Assembly (NCBI GenBank): GCA_017409405.1
Contig: JAFQSU010000024.1
Span: 1 to 35,351 of the forward strand
DNA: 35,351 nucleotides
DNA from: Oscillospiraceae bacterium
GTDB taxonomy: Bacteria > Bacillota > Clostridia > Oscillospirales > JAAYXM01
Direction of reading: 5' to 3'
This document shows, piece by piece, positions 7,310 through 14,736 of the stretch. The notes below the pieces were generated by a model that was not told where the DNA came from, did no database searches, and saw only the letters and a program-made list of their open reading frames with translations. Each line of letters opens with the position of its first letter. Position 1 is the stretch's first letter. Made by a program: the position numbers and the translations under genes.

Positions 7310-9073
7310 ATGAAGGTAATTTACAATAACGGAACGGTCGGAGAGTGTCCGAAGGAAGAGGAACTCCACGTCTTACGACACTCGGCCGCTCATATTATGG
7401 CGCAGGCTATCGGAAGGCTCTATCCGAATGCCCATTTCGCATACGGACCGGCTACGGACAAGGGCTTTTACTATGATGTTGACCTTGGTGACGAAAAGCT
7501 TACAGATGAAGATCTTCAGAAAATCGAACAGGAAATGCGCAAAATCGTGAAGGAAAATCTTCCGATTAAGCCCTACATTCTTCCGCGTGATGAGGCTATT
7601 GCTCTCATGGAAAGCAGAGGCGAAAAATATAAGGTAGAGCATATCGGCGACCTTCCTGAAGATGCGGAGATAAGCTTTTATCAGCAGGGAGACTACATTG
7701 ACATGTGTGTGGGACCCCACCTTTGTTATACAAAGGCACTCAAGGCTTTTAAAATTACCGATCAGTCGGGTGCATACTGGAAAAACGACAAGAACAACAA
7801 GATGCTCACCAGAGTTAAGGGTATAGCCTTCTCTTCCCAGCAAGAGCTTGAAGATTATTTGAAGCTTTTGGAAGAGGCTGAAAAGCGTGACCATCGCCGT
7901 ATCGGTAAGGAAATGGGTCTCTTTATGTTTGCGGATGAAGCTCCGGGCTTCCCGTTCTTCCTCCCGAAGGGTATGCTTCTTAAAAACACACTTATTGAAT
8001 ATTGGCGCGAGCTTCATACACGTAACAACTACGTTGAGGTAGCTACTCCGCTTATTATGAACCGTCATCTCTGGGAGACCAGCGGTCACTGGGATCATTA
8101 TAAAGACAATATGTATTCTACCACTATTGATGAAGAAACATTCTGCGTAAAGCCGATGAACTGTCCGGGCGGTGTTATGGTATACCGCTCACAGCCGCAC
8201 AGCTACCGTGATCTTCCGATTCGCATGGGAGAGCTCGGTCTTGTTCACAGGCACGAGCTTCGCGGTGCTCTCCACGGTCTTTTCCGTGTTCGCTGCTTTA
8301 CTCAGGATGATGCACATATCTTCATGCGCCGTGAGCAGATTACCGATGAGATTGTCGGTGTTGTTGATCTCATAAATGAAGTTTACAGCAAATTCGGCTT
8401 CAAGTATTCCGTAGAGCTGTCTACACGTCCTGAGGACAGCATGGGCAGCGACGAGGATTGGGAGGCAGCAACAAACGGCCTTCGCGGTGCGCTTGAAAAA
8501 CTCGGTCTTCCGTATACAATCAATGAGGGCGACGGTGCGTTCTACGGACCGAAGATTGACTTCCATCTTGAAGACAGCCTCGGAAGAACATGGCAGTGCG
8601 GAACAATCCAGCTCGACTTCCAGATGCCGCAGAACTTCAATCTTGAATATATAGATGAAAACGGCGAAAAACAGCGCCCCATTATGATTCACCGTGTATG
8701 CTTCGGCTCTATCGAGAGATTTATCGGTATTCTCACAGAGCATTTTGCAGGTAAGTATCCTGTATGGCTTGCTCCGACACAGGCAAAGGTTCTTCTCGTT
8801 TCTGAAAAGAGTGCTGAATACGGTAAGAAGGTATACGAAGCTCTCCGTGAAGCGGGTGTCCGTGTTGAAATGGATAACCGCAACGAAAAGATTGGTTATA
8901 TGATTCGTGAAGCACAGACTGTTGGCCGCGTTCCGTATATGGTAATTATCGGACAGCAGGAGGTTGAAAACGGTACGGTTTCAATCCGTTACCGCGATAC
9001 GGCACAGAATGAAACAATGACGCTTGATGCGTTTGTTGAAAAAATCACTGCCGAAATCCGCGACCGTGTTTAA
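7310..9073 (+). CDS. thrS: Threonyl-tRNA synthetase lacking the TGS domain
   Basis: ThrRS charges tRNA-Thr and edits mischarged serine. I place the start at ATG 7310, 8 nt after GAGGG, giving 587 aa. After only about 15 residues the protein enters the N2 editing domain (HSAAHIMA, the HxxxH motif, and MCVGPHLCYT), so the roughly 60-residue N-terminal TGS domain of the E. coli enzyme is absent. The class II core has WETSGHWDHYKDNMY, the zinc-site FCVKPMNCPGG, motif 2 VHRHELRGALHGLFRVRCF and motif 3 HRVCFGSIERFIGIL. The anticodon-binding domain begins near PVWLAPTQAKVLLVS. It is monocistronic with its own promoter and terminator. TGS-less ThrRS forms are known in other bacteria, so this is unlikely to be damage. 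Confidence 0.96.
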   Translation: MKVIYNNGTVGECPKEEELHVLRHSAAHIMAQAIGRLYPNAHFAYGPATDKGFYYDVDLGDEKLTDEDLQKIEQEMRKIVKENLPIKPYILPRDEAIALMESRGEKYKVEHIGDLPEDAEISFYQQGDYIDMCVGPHLCYTKALKAFKITDQSGAYWKNDKNNKMLTRVKGIAFSSQQELEDYLKLLEEAEKRDHRRIGKEMGLFMFADEAPGFPFFLPKGMLLKNTLIEYWRELHTRNNYVEVATPLIMNRHLWETSGHWDHYKDNMYSTTIDEETFCVKPMNCPGGVMVYRSQPHSYRDLPIRMGELGLVHRHELRGALHGLFRVRCFTQDDAHIFMRREQITDEIVGVVDLINEVYSKFGFKYSVELSTRPEDSMGSDEDWEAATNGLRGALEKLGLPYTINEGDGAFYGPKIDFHLEDSLGRTWQCGTIQLDFQMPQNFNLEYIDENGEKQRPIMIHRVCFGSIERFIGILTEHFAGKYPVWLAPTQAKVLLVSEKSAEYGKKVYEALREAGVRVEMDNRNEKIGYMIREAQTVGRVPYMVIIGQQEVENGTVSIRYRDTAQNETMTLDAFVEKITAEIRDRV

Positions 9074-9104
9074 AAACAATCCTTGCAAAAATATATAAAA
9101 GAGG

Positions 9105-9143
9105 GCAGATACATGGAAACACCGTGTATCTGCTTTTTGTTTT
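9105..9143 (+). terminator. Rho-independent terminator of thrS
   Basis: GCAGATACATGG, loop AAACA and CCGTGTATCTGC form a 12-bp stem with one G-U pair, followed by TTTTTGTTTT. It lies about 30 nt after the thrS stop. Confidence 0.88.
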
Positions 9144-9179
9144 GCCACACAACTTTTTTTATAAAATTTAAGGAAATTC

Positions 9180-9208
9180 TTGTCTTTTCCTCGCGCTTGT
9201 GCTATTAT
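9180..9208 (+). promoter_or_regulatory. Promoter of NSS transporter gene
   Basis: TTGTCT (9180-9185), a 17-nt spacer and TATTAT (9203-9208) stand 30 nt before the start codon. This gives a short leader containing GAGGAGG. Confidence 0.7.
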
Positions 9209-9237
9209 TAAGATAATATTCTGAGGAGGTTTATAAG

Positions 9238-10608
9238 ATGAAAGAAAGAGAAAAGTTTTCCTCGCGTCTCGGCTTTTTGCTTATCTCTGCAGGTTGTGCA
9301 ATAGGTCTCGGTAACGTATGGCGCTTTCCGTATATAACGGGTCAGTACGGCGGTGCTGCTTTTGTTTTGGTGTACCTGTTTTTCCTTGTTATATTCGGTC
9401 TTCCGATTATGGCAATGGAGTTCTCCGTGGGAAGAGCAAGCCGTAAAAGTGTTGCTGCGTCCTTCCGTGAGCTTGAACCTAAGGGCACAAAGTGGCATAT
9501 CTTCAGCTATTTTGCAATGGCAGGCAATTATCTTCTGATGATGTTTTACACTACAATCTGTGGCTGGATGTTTGCATATTGCATCAAAATGGCACGCGGC
9601 GAGTTTGTCGGTGCATCCACCGATGCCGTCGGTAAAATCTTTTCAGACTTTACGGCAAATCCGACCGCCCTTGTGTTCTGGATGGTTATTGCGGTTTTTG
9701 TAGGCTTCTTTATATGCTCGCTCGGTCTGCAGAAGGGTGTAGAGAAGATAACAAAAATAATGATGTCAAGCCTTTTTGTCATTATGCTTATACTTGTTGT
9801 ACGTTCAGTTACGCTTCCCGGCGCAGGTGAAGGTCTTAAGTTCTACTTAAAGCCTGACTTTTCCAAGATGGCTGAAAGCGGAATTTTAAATGTTGTTTCG
9901 GCGGCTATGGGACAGGCGTTCTTTACTTTAAGTATCGGTATAGGTTCAATGGCGATTTTTGGAAGTTATATTGATAAAGACCGTTCTCTCATGGGTGAGT
10001 CCGTAAGTATTCTCGGACTTGATACCTCAGTTGCTCTCATGTCAGGTCTTATTATATTCCCGGCATGCTTCTCGTTTGGCGTTAATCCGGGTCAGGGACC
10101 GGGTCTTGTGTTTGTCACACTGCCTAACATCTTCAACGTAATGGCAGGCGGAAGAATATGGGGAACTCTGTTCTTTGTATTCATGTCCTTTGCGGCACTG
10201 TCAACTGTTGTTGCGGTATTTGAAAACATAATTTCTTTTGCTATGGACCTTCTCGGTTGGTCACGAAAGAAAGCTGTGTGGATAAATTTTGTTGCAATAA
10301 TTATTCTTTCAATTCCGTGTGTGCTCGGCTTCAATCTTTGGGATGGCATTCAGCCGTTTGGCGCAGGCTCGAATATAATGGATCTTGAGGACTTTATTGT
10401 AAGTAACAATCTCCTGCCGCTTGGCTCTCTTGTATATCTTTTCTTCTGCGTTACAAGGTACGGCTGGGGCTGGGATAACTTTATTGAAGAAGTCAATGCC
10501 GGCAAGGGTATGAAGTTCCCCCGTTGGATTCGTGTTTATGTAACGTACATTCTTCCGCTTGTAGTTCTGTTCCTCTTTGTTCAGGGCTATGTAAGCAAAT
10601 TCTTCTAA
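9238..10608 (+). CDS. Sodium-dependent neurotransmitter:sodium symporter (NSS/SNF) family transporter
   Basis: NSS transporters (LeuT fold) take up amino acids or related amines driven by sodium. The 456-aa protein opens with the unwound TM1 signature GCAIGLGNVWRFPYI (about residues 20-34), which forms the sodium and substrate site. Conserved TM2-3 residues FGLPIMAMEFSVGRASRK follow, and there are about 11-12 hydrophobic helices, the usual bacterial number. TM6 and TM8 regions (AAMGQAFFTLSIGIGSM and FAALSTVVAVFENIISF) are present and uninterrupted. The ATG at 9238 follows GAGGAGG at optimal spacing. It has its own promoter and a strong downstream hairpin, so it is a single-gene unit. Substrate cannot be told from sequence; a hydrophobic or aromatic amino acid is the usual guess. 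Confidence 0.94.
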   Translation: MKEREKFSSRLGFLLISAGCAIGLGNVWRFPYITGQYGGAAFVLVYLFFLVIFGLPIMAMEFSVGRASRKSVAASFRELEPKGTKWHIFSYFAMAGNYLLMMFYTTICGWMFAYCIKMARGEFVGASTDAVGKIFSDFTANPTALVFWMVIAVFVGFFICSLGLQKGVEKITKIMMSSLFVIMLILVVRSVTLPGAGEGLKFYLKPDFSKMAESGILNVVSAAMGQAFFTLSIGIGSMAIFGSYIDKDRSLMGESVSILGLDTSVALMSGLIIFPACFSFGVNPGQGPGLVFVTLPNIFNVMAGGRIWGTLFFVFMSFAALSTVVAVFENIISFAMDLLGWSRKKAVWINFVAIIILSIPCVLGFNLWDGIQPFGAGSNIMDLEDFIVSNNLLPLGSLVYLFFCVTRYGWGWDNFIEEVNAGKGMKFPRWIRVYVTYILPLVVLFLFVQGYVSKFF

Positions 10609-10611
10609 ATT

Positions 10612-10651
10612 AAAGGGGCTGCAGCAAAATTCATTTTGCTGCAGCCCCTTT
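10612..10651. terminator. Bidirectional hairpin terminator between convergent genes
   Basis: AAAGGGGCTGCAGCAAAA (10612-10629) pairs with TTTTGCTGCAGCCCCTTT (10634-10651), a very stable 18-bp stem starting right after the NSS stop. It ends 6 nt before the 3' end of the convergent pseudouridine synthase gene. No long U-tract follows on either strand beyond the stem's own T runs. Confidence 0.75.
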
Positions 10652-10657
10652 GCGACT

Positions 10658-11608
10658 TTAGAAAAACTTATTTTTAAAAGGAATATTTTTAATTACGAAG
10701 GTTTGACGGTTTAAGTATTCAAGACATCCTGACGGGGTTTTAAAATCAAATACAAGCTTGTATGAGCAAAGTGCCTGGTGCTTCATACCGAAAGCTTTGT
10801 TATCGGCGTTTTTGCCGTATTTTCCGTCTCCGATCAGCGGATGTCCGGCATTTGCCATTTGTGCTCTTATCTGGTGCGTGCGACCGGTTATAAGCTCACA
10901 TTCGACGAGAGAAAGTCTGTCATTTGTTTTGAGAGTTTTATACTTTGTTATTGCCGTCTTTGCTCCGGGACACGGATTCTGTCGAACATAGACTCTGTTT
11001 TGCTTTGCGTCCTTGAAAATGTATCCTTTTAATGTGCCGCTTGCAGGAGTGAGTCTTCCTGAGACAACACACAGATAGTATTTTGACAGCTCACGGTTTT
11101 TAATCTTGTCATTCATAATCCGAAGTGCTTCGGCGTTTTTTGCGGCGATTACAATGCCGGAGGTGTTGCGGTCTATTCTGTTGCAAAGCGCCGGTATAAA
11201 CGAGTTTTCCTCTTCCGGATTCCATTCTCCCTTTGAGGAAAGATAACTCAAAATCTGAGCAATAAGCGTTTCGCCTCCGAAATCGTCATCGTGAACGGAA
11301 ATTCCGGCAGGCTTGTTGGCAAGAAGGATGTTTTCATCCTCGTAAATGATATTCGGGAAAGAAGCATTAAGCTTCGGCACCGCTTTTTTGGAACGTGAGC
11401 TTTCAAAAAACTCGTCGTTTAAATACATTGACACAACATCGCCCAAAGCAAGGCGTGCATCGGGTTTTGCACGTGATGAATTTACCTTGATTCGTTTGAG
11501 GCGTATGTACTTTTGTATGAGATTCGAGGGAAGTGACGGAACCGCTTTTGAAACGAATTTGTCAAGCCGCGTATCTGCATCGTTTTTTTCTATAATAAAC
11601 TCTTTCAT
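10658..11608 (-). CDS. RluA-family 23S rRNA pseudouridine synthase (RluC/RluD-like)
   Basis: These enzymes isomerise specific uridines in 23S rRNA to pseudouridine. The 316-aa protein starts at ATG 11608, chosen because CGGAGGATAAAC precedes it; an in-frame extension of 42 codons upstream has no ribosome-binding site and is implausibly aromatic. An S4 RNA-binding domain covers about residues 1-75 (DTRLDKFVSKAVPSLPSNLI, KRIKVNSSRAKPDARLALGD). The catalytic domain begins near IIYEDENILLANKPAGISVH and carries NRIDRNTSGIVIAAK, whose Asp in IDR is the catalytic residue (HRLDR in most members). GRTHQIRAQMANAGHPLIGD follows. The exact target uridine cannot be assigned. The gene is convergent with the NSS gene and divergent from rplS. 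Confidence 0.92.
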   Translation of the reverse strand: MKEFIIEKNDADTRLDKFVSKAVPSLPSNLIQKYIRLKRIKVNSSRAKPDARLALGDVVSMYLNDEFFESSRSKKAVPKLNASFPNIIYEDENILLANKPAGISVHDDDFGGETLIAQILSYLSSKGEWNPEEENSFIPALCNRIDRNTSGIVIAAKNAEALRIMNDKIKNRELSKYYLCVVSGRLTPASGTLKGYIFKDAKQNRVYVRQNPCPGAKTAITKYKTLKTNDRLSLVECELITGRTHQIRAQMANAGHPLIGDGKYGKNADNKAFGMKHQALCSYKLVFDFKTPSGCLEYLNRQTFVIKNIPFKNKFF

Positions 11609-11701
11609 GTTTATCCTCCGAGATATATCTGAGATAAGTATACCACAATAATGCCGGAAAGTACAATTAAACATAAAATTAAAGAAAATAAATAAAAAAG
11701 C

Positions 11702-11730
11702 TTGATTTTTTTTGCGGAATGTGATATGAT
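11702..11730 (+). promoter_or_regulatory. Promoter of rplS
   Basis: TTGATT (11702-11707), a 17-nt spacer and TATGAT (11725-11730) give a predicted start near 11737 and a leader of about 74 nt. Confidence 0.82.
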
Positions 11731-11736
11731 ACATCA

Positions 11737-11798
11737 GTCATATAACGGGCGGTCCTCTGTACTCGTCATTTTGAGGCAAGAACGTCTATGAAGAAGGG
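11737..11798 (+). promoter_or_regulatory. Possible ribosomal protein L19 leader (autoregulatory RNA)
   Basis: The rplS leader can form a two-part hairpin: ACG (11745-11747) with CGT (11783-11785), and CCTC (11754-11757) with GAGG (11773-11776), separated by an asymmetric internal loop. Firmicutes rplS genes are known to carry such a leader that binds L19. The stems here are short, so this is tentative and needs a covariance-model match. Confidence 0.35.
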
Positions 11799-11810
11799 AG
11801 GAGTGCATCA

Positions 11811-12152
11811 ATGGATCTTATTAAGAATTTGACAGACAGTCAGATTAAAAAAGATTTGCCTGAAATAAGCATTGGTGACACTGTTCGTGTCCATGTCCTT
11901 ATCAAGGAAGGTAACCGTGAGCGTGTTCAGGTCTTCGAAGGTACAATAATTGCCAAGAAGCATGGCGGCATTCAGGAAACGGTTACAGTTCGTCGCTTGT
12001 CATACGGTGTTGGTGTTGAAAAGGTGTTCCCGATTCATTCACCGCATGTTGCAAAGTTTGAGCTTGTCCGCAAGGGTAAAGTCAGACGTGCAAAGCTTTA
12101 CTATCTGCGTGGCAGAGTCGGCAAGGCGGCAAAGGTCAAAGAAGATATCTAA
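11811..12152 (+). CDS. rplS: 50S ribosomal protein L19
   Basis: L19 lies at the 30S-50S interface and helps form an intersubunit bridge. The 113-aa product has normal length and the family's conserved path: [59 protein letters not shown], and the basic C-terminal [22 protein letters not shown]. The ATG at 11811 has GGGAGGAG a few bases upstream. It leads a group with lepB, rbgA and rnhB, an order common in Firmicutes, where L19 transcription often continues into the signal peptidase gene. No trmD/rimM precede it, unlike many genomes. Confidence 0.98.
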   Translation: MDLIKNLTDSQIKKDLPEISIGDTVRVHVLIKEGNRERVQVFEGTIIAKKHGGIQETVTVRRLSYGVGVEKVFPIHSPHVAKFELVRKGKVRRAKLYYLRGRVGKAAKVKEDI

Positions 12153-12158
12153 AAGGAG

Positions 12159-12189
12159 AAGGGGAGGGCTTAAGTGTCTTCCCCCTTTT
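12159..12189 (+). terminator. Candidate attenuating hairpin between rplS and lepB
   Basis: AAGGGGAGGG (12159-12168) can pair imperfectly with TCTTCCCCCTT (12177-12187), followed by TTC and later TTTT. The weak stem and short U-tract suggest partial termination, which would let the abundant rplS message outnumber the lepB-rbgA part. This is inference. Confidence 0.42.
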
Positions 12190-12213
12190 CACTTTTGAGG
12201 AGGATATTTGCTT

Positions 12214-12792
12214 ATGTCTGAAAATATGTATGTTGACGAAGGAATGGAACAGAATAACCCATCCTCGTCCGTTAAAAATGAAATCTTTGATTGGGTTCAG
12301 AATATCACCTATATTCTGAGCGCAATTGTTCTTATATTTATATTTTTAATCAGAATTGTTGGCGTAGACGGAGAGTCCATGGTTCCTACGTTGCACGACA
12401 AAGACTGGCTTGTTATATCAAACCTTTTCTATGAACCTGAGCAGGGGGACATTGTCGTCCTGTCAAAGGATTCCTTCCTTGACGGTAAGATGATTGTAAA
12501 ACGCATTATTGCGACTGAAAATCAGACGATAGATATAGATTTTGAAAAGGGTATAGTTTATATAGACGGTGAGGAAATTTACGAACCGTATATAGCTGAT
12601 AAAACGCACAGACAGTTCGATATGACTTTTCCGGCAACCGTTCCTGAAAACTGTGTGTTCGTAATGGGGGATAACCGTAATCACAGCTCCGACAGCCGTG
12701 ATGCAAGTCTCGGCATGGTGCATGAGTCCAACATTCTCGGTCGTCTGGTTCTGCGCCTGTTGCCGATTTCTGATTTCGGTACGGTAAAATAA
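12214..12792 (+). CDS. lepB: Signal peptidase I
   Basis: Type I signal peptidase removes signal peptides from secreted proteins on the outer membrane face. The 192-aa protein has a short cytoplasmic N-terminus, one membrane helix (about residues 29-48), then the catalytic Ser55 in GESMVPTL and the general base Lys96 in MIVKRIIA. The conserved GDNRNHSSDSRD box follows. Size and single anchor match the SipS-type Gram-positive enzyme. ATG 12214 is chosen over TTG 12208, because the GAGGAGGA site (12197-12204) is only 3 nt from the TTG. It probably continues the rplS transcript. Window proteins likely to be its substrates include the two secreted proteins near the end. Confidence 0.95.
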   Translation: MSENMYVDEGMEQNNPSSSVKNEIFDWVQNITYILSAIVLIFIFLIRIVGVDGESMVPTLHDKDWLVISNLFYEPEQGDIVVLSKDSFLDGKMIVKRIIATENQTIDIDFEKGIVYIDGEEIYEPYIADKTHRQFDMTFPATVPENCVFVMGDNRNHSSDSRDASLGMVHESNILGRLVLRLLPISDFGTVK

Positions 12793-12811
12793 ATTCAAAG
12801 GAGGTTCGGTA

Positions 12812-13714
12812 ATGGATATACAGTGGTATCCGGGGCACATGACGAAAACCCGTCGTATGATATCTGATAACCTGAAAATGGTTGATGCAGTATGTGAAAT
12901 ACTTGATGCCCGTATTCCCGTTTCGAGCCGCAACTACGATATAGCCGAACTGTCAAAGGATAAGCCCCGTCTGATTGTTCTGAACCGTGTTGACCTCGCA
13001 GACGATAAAAAGACAAAGGACTGGGCGGCTTTTTACAGAAGTCAGGGCTATTCGGTTTTGGAAACTAACTCCAAAAACGGAGGCGGCGTCTCTGCGTTCC
13101 CGAATGCAATAAGACAGCTTCTTTCCGAAAAGCTTGAGATGTATCGTAAAAAGGGACAGATTGGGCGCGGTGTCCGTGTTATGATATGCGGTGTACCGAA
13201 TGTCGGAAAGTCCTCGTTTATTAACCGTGTTTCAGGACGAAACATTGCAAAGGCTGAAGACAGACCGGGTGTTACCCGTGAAAAGCAGTGGATTCGTGTG
13301 GGTAACGGTATAGAAATGCTTGATACCCCCGGTATGCTGTGGCCTAAGTTTGACGATAAGCGAACAGCTCTCAATCTCGCCTTTACCGGTGCGATAAAGG
13401 ATGATATTCTTGATATAGAAACACTGGCATCATTGTTTATGGAGATTCTTTCCGAGCGTTATGCCGAAAATTTAAACGCAAGGTATAAAATTACCTGTAA
13501 TGATGAAGAGCCGGGATATGACATTCTCGAAAGAGCCGGAAGAGCACGCGGTTTTCTCGTTTCCGGCGGCGAAGTAAACACAGAGCGCATGGCAAAAACA
13601 CTTCTTGATGAATTCCGGGCAGGCTCTCTCGGAAGGATTACTCTTGAAAACGTTGAAGAAGCAAACCGTGAGCCACTTGAGTCCATTTCATTTCGCGGTA
13701 TGCTTTCGGAATAA
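12812..13714 (+). CDS. rbgA: Ribosome biogenesis GTPase RbgA (YlqF)
   Basis: RbgA is a circularly permuted GTPase needed for late assembly of the 50S subunit. The 300-aa protein starts with WYPGHMTKTRRMI, the family's N-terminal signature. The GTPase motifs come in permuted order: DARIPVSSRN, then NRVDLADDKK (G4), then GVPNVGKSSFIN (G1), PGVTREKQW (G2) and DTPGML (G3). A C-terminal ANTAR-like RNA-binding region follows (about residues 185-300). The gene is 19 nt after lepB with an AGGAGG site and is followed 14 nt later by rnhB. Identification is secure. Confidence 0.96.
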   Translation: MDIQWYPGHMTKTRRMISDNLKMVDAVCEILDARIPVSSRNYDIAELSKDKPRLIVLNRVDLADDKKTKDWAAFYRSQGYSVLETNSKNGGGVSAFPNAIRQLLSEKLEMYRKKGQIGRGVRVMICGVPNVGKSSFINRVSGRNIAKAEDRPGVTREKQWIRVGNGIEMLDTPGMLWPKFDDKRTALNLAFTGAIKDDILDIETLASLFMEILSERYAENLNARYKITCNDEEPGYDILERAGRARGFLVSGGEVNTERMAKTLLDEFRAGSLGRITLENVEEANREPLESISFRGMLSE

Positions 13715-13728
13715 GCAGGGGAATTTAT

Positions 13729-14349
13729 ATGGAACTTGATTTATGGTCAATTGAGTGCGGTCTGAAAGATAAAGGCTATTCTGTTATTTGCGGAGTGGAT
13801 GAGGCAGGCAGAGGTCCGCTTGCAGGTCCTGTGTTTGCCGCTGCCGTAATTTTACCGCACGGACTTGTTATTGACGGCCTCAACGATTCAAAAAAGATAA
13901 GCGAAAAAAAGCGAGAGCTTCTTTTTGATGTTATCTGTGAAAAGGCACTTGCGTACGGTATAGCTTCATCAAGCGAAGCTGAAATTGATGAAATAAACAT
14001 TCTCAACGCATCCCTGCTTGCAATGAAAAGAGCGGTGTCGAAGCTTTCTGTTTTTCCGGATATGATTATTGTTGACGGCAACAAGGTTTTTGAGACCGAT
14101 ACACATATCATGAGTGTTGTAAAGGGAGATAGCTTGTCAGCTAATATTGCCGCCGCATCAATCCTTGCCAAAGTAAGCCGTGACAGATTTATGCAAAAGC
14201 TTTCGCAGGAGTATCCGCAGTATATGTTTGATAAGCATAAGGGATACCCGACAAAGCTTCATTACGAATGTGTTGAAAAGTTTGGACTTTCAAAAGTGCA
14301 CAGGAGAAGCTTTTTTAAGAAGTATAAGGACGGTGCGCTTTTAAAATGA
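13729..14349 (+). CDS. rnhB: Ribonuclease HII
   Basis: RNase HII cleaves RNA in RNA-DNA hybrids and starts removal of single ribonucleotides from DNA. The 206-aa protein shows GVDEAGRGPLAGPV (catalytic Asp and Glu), DGLNDSKKISEKKRE, VDGNK (catalytic Asp) and KGDSLSANIAAASILAKVSRD with the fourth acidic residue. The closing HKGYPTKLHYECVEKFGLSKVHRRSF is typical. Length is normal. It overlaps the next gene by 4 nt (ATGA at 14346-14349), indicating translational coupling. Confidence 0.97.
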   Translation: MELDLWSIECGLKDKGYSVICGVDEAGRGPLAGPVFAAAVILPHGLVIDGLNDSKKISEKKRELLFDVICEKALAYGIASSSEAEIDEINILNASLLAMKRAVSKLSVFPDMIIVDGNKVFETDTHIMSVVKGDSLSANIAAASILAKVSRDRFMQKLSQEYPQYMFDKHKGYPTKLHYECVEKFGLSKVHRRSFFKKYKDGALLK

Positions 14350-14717
14350 ACACTCTTCTGCTCGGCAAATGGGGAGAGGCAAAGGCCTGCGAATATCTCA
14401 GGAAGAAACATTATAAAGTCATAGGCGCAAATTACAATTCAGGGTTTGGCGAGATTGACCTTATAGCGGAGAATAAAAAGGTTATTGTCTTTGTTGAGGT
14501 AAAGCTCCGTAAGGATGAAAGGTTTGGAAGCCCCGGAGAATTCGTAACATCTCAGAAGCAACGCAAAATCATTCTGGCAGCCAAAAGCTGGCTTGCGAAC
14601 AACAATACCGATAAAATTATAAGGTTTGATATCATAGAAATATATGCGCCGGAAGGCATCTCTGACAATTTCACGTTGAATCATATAGAGAATGCATTTT
14701 CCGGAAGTGAATTTTAG
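14346..14717 (+). CDS. YraN/UPF0102 family putative endonuclease
   Basis: This 123-aa protein has the restriction-endonuclease-like fold core of the UPF0102 (YraN) family. After KWGEAKACEYLRKKHY come GFGEIDLIAENKKVIVFVEVK, with the acidic D...EVK catalytic-type pattern, and conserved KQRKIILAAKSWL. The family is usually next to rnhB, as here, where the start codon overlaps the rnhB stop. The cellular function remains uncertain; a nuclease role in DNA processing is assumed from the fold. Length is typical. Confidence 0.9.
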   Translation: MNTLLLGKWGEAKACEYLRKKHYKVIGANYNSGFGEIDLIAENKKVIVFVEVKLRKDERFGSPGEFVTSQKQRKIILAAKSWLANNNTDKIIRFDIIEIYAPEGISDNFTLNHIENAFSGSEF

Positions 14718-14736
14718 TAATTCTGGAGGACTTAGC

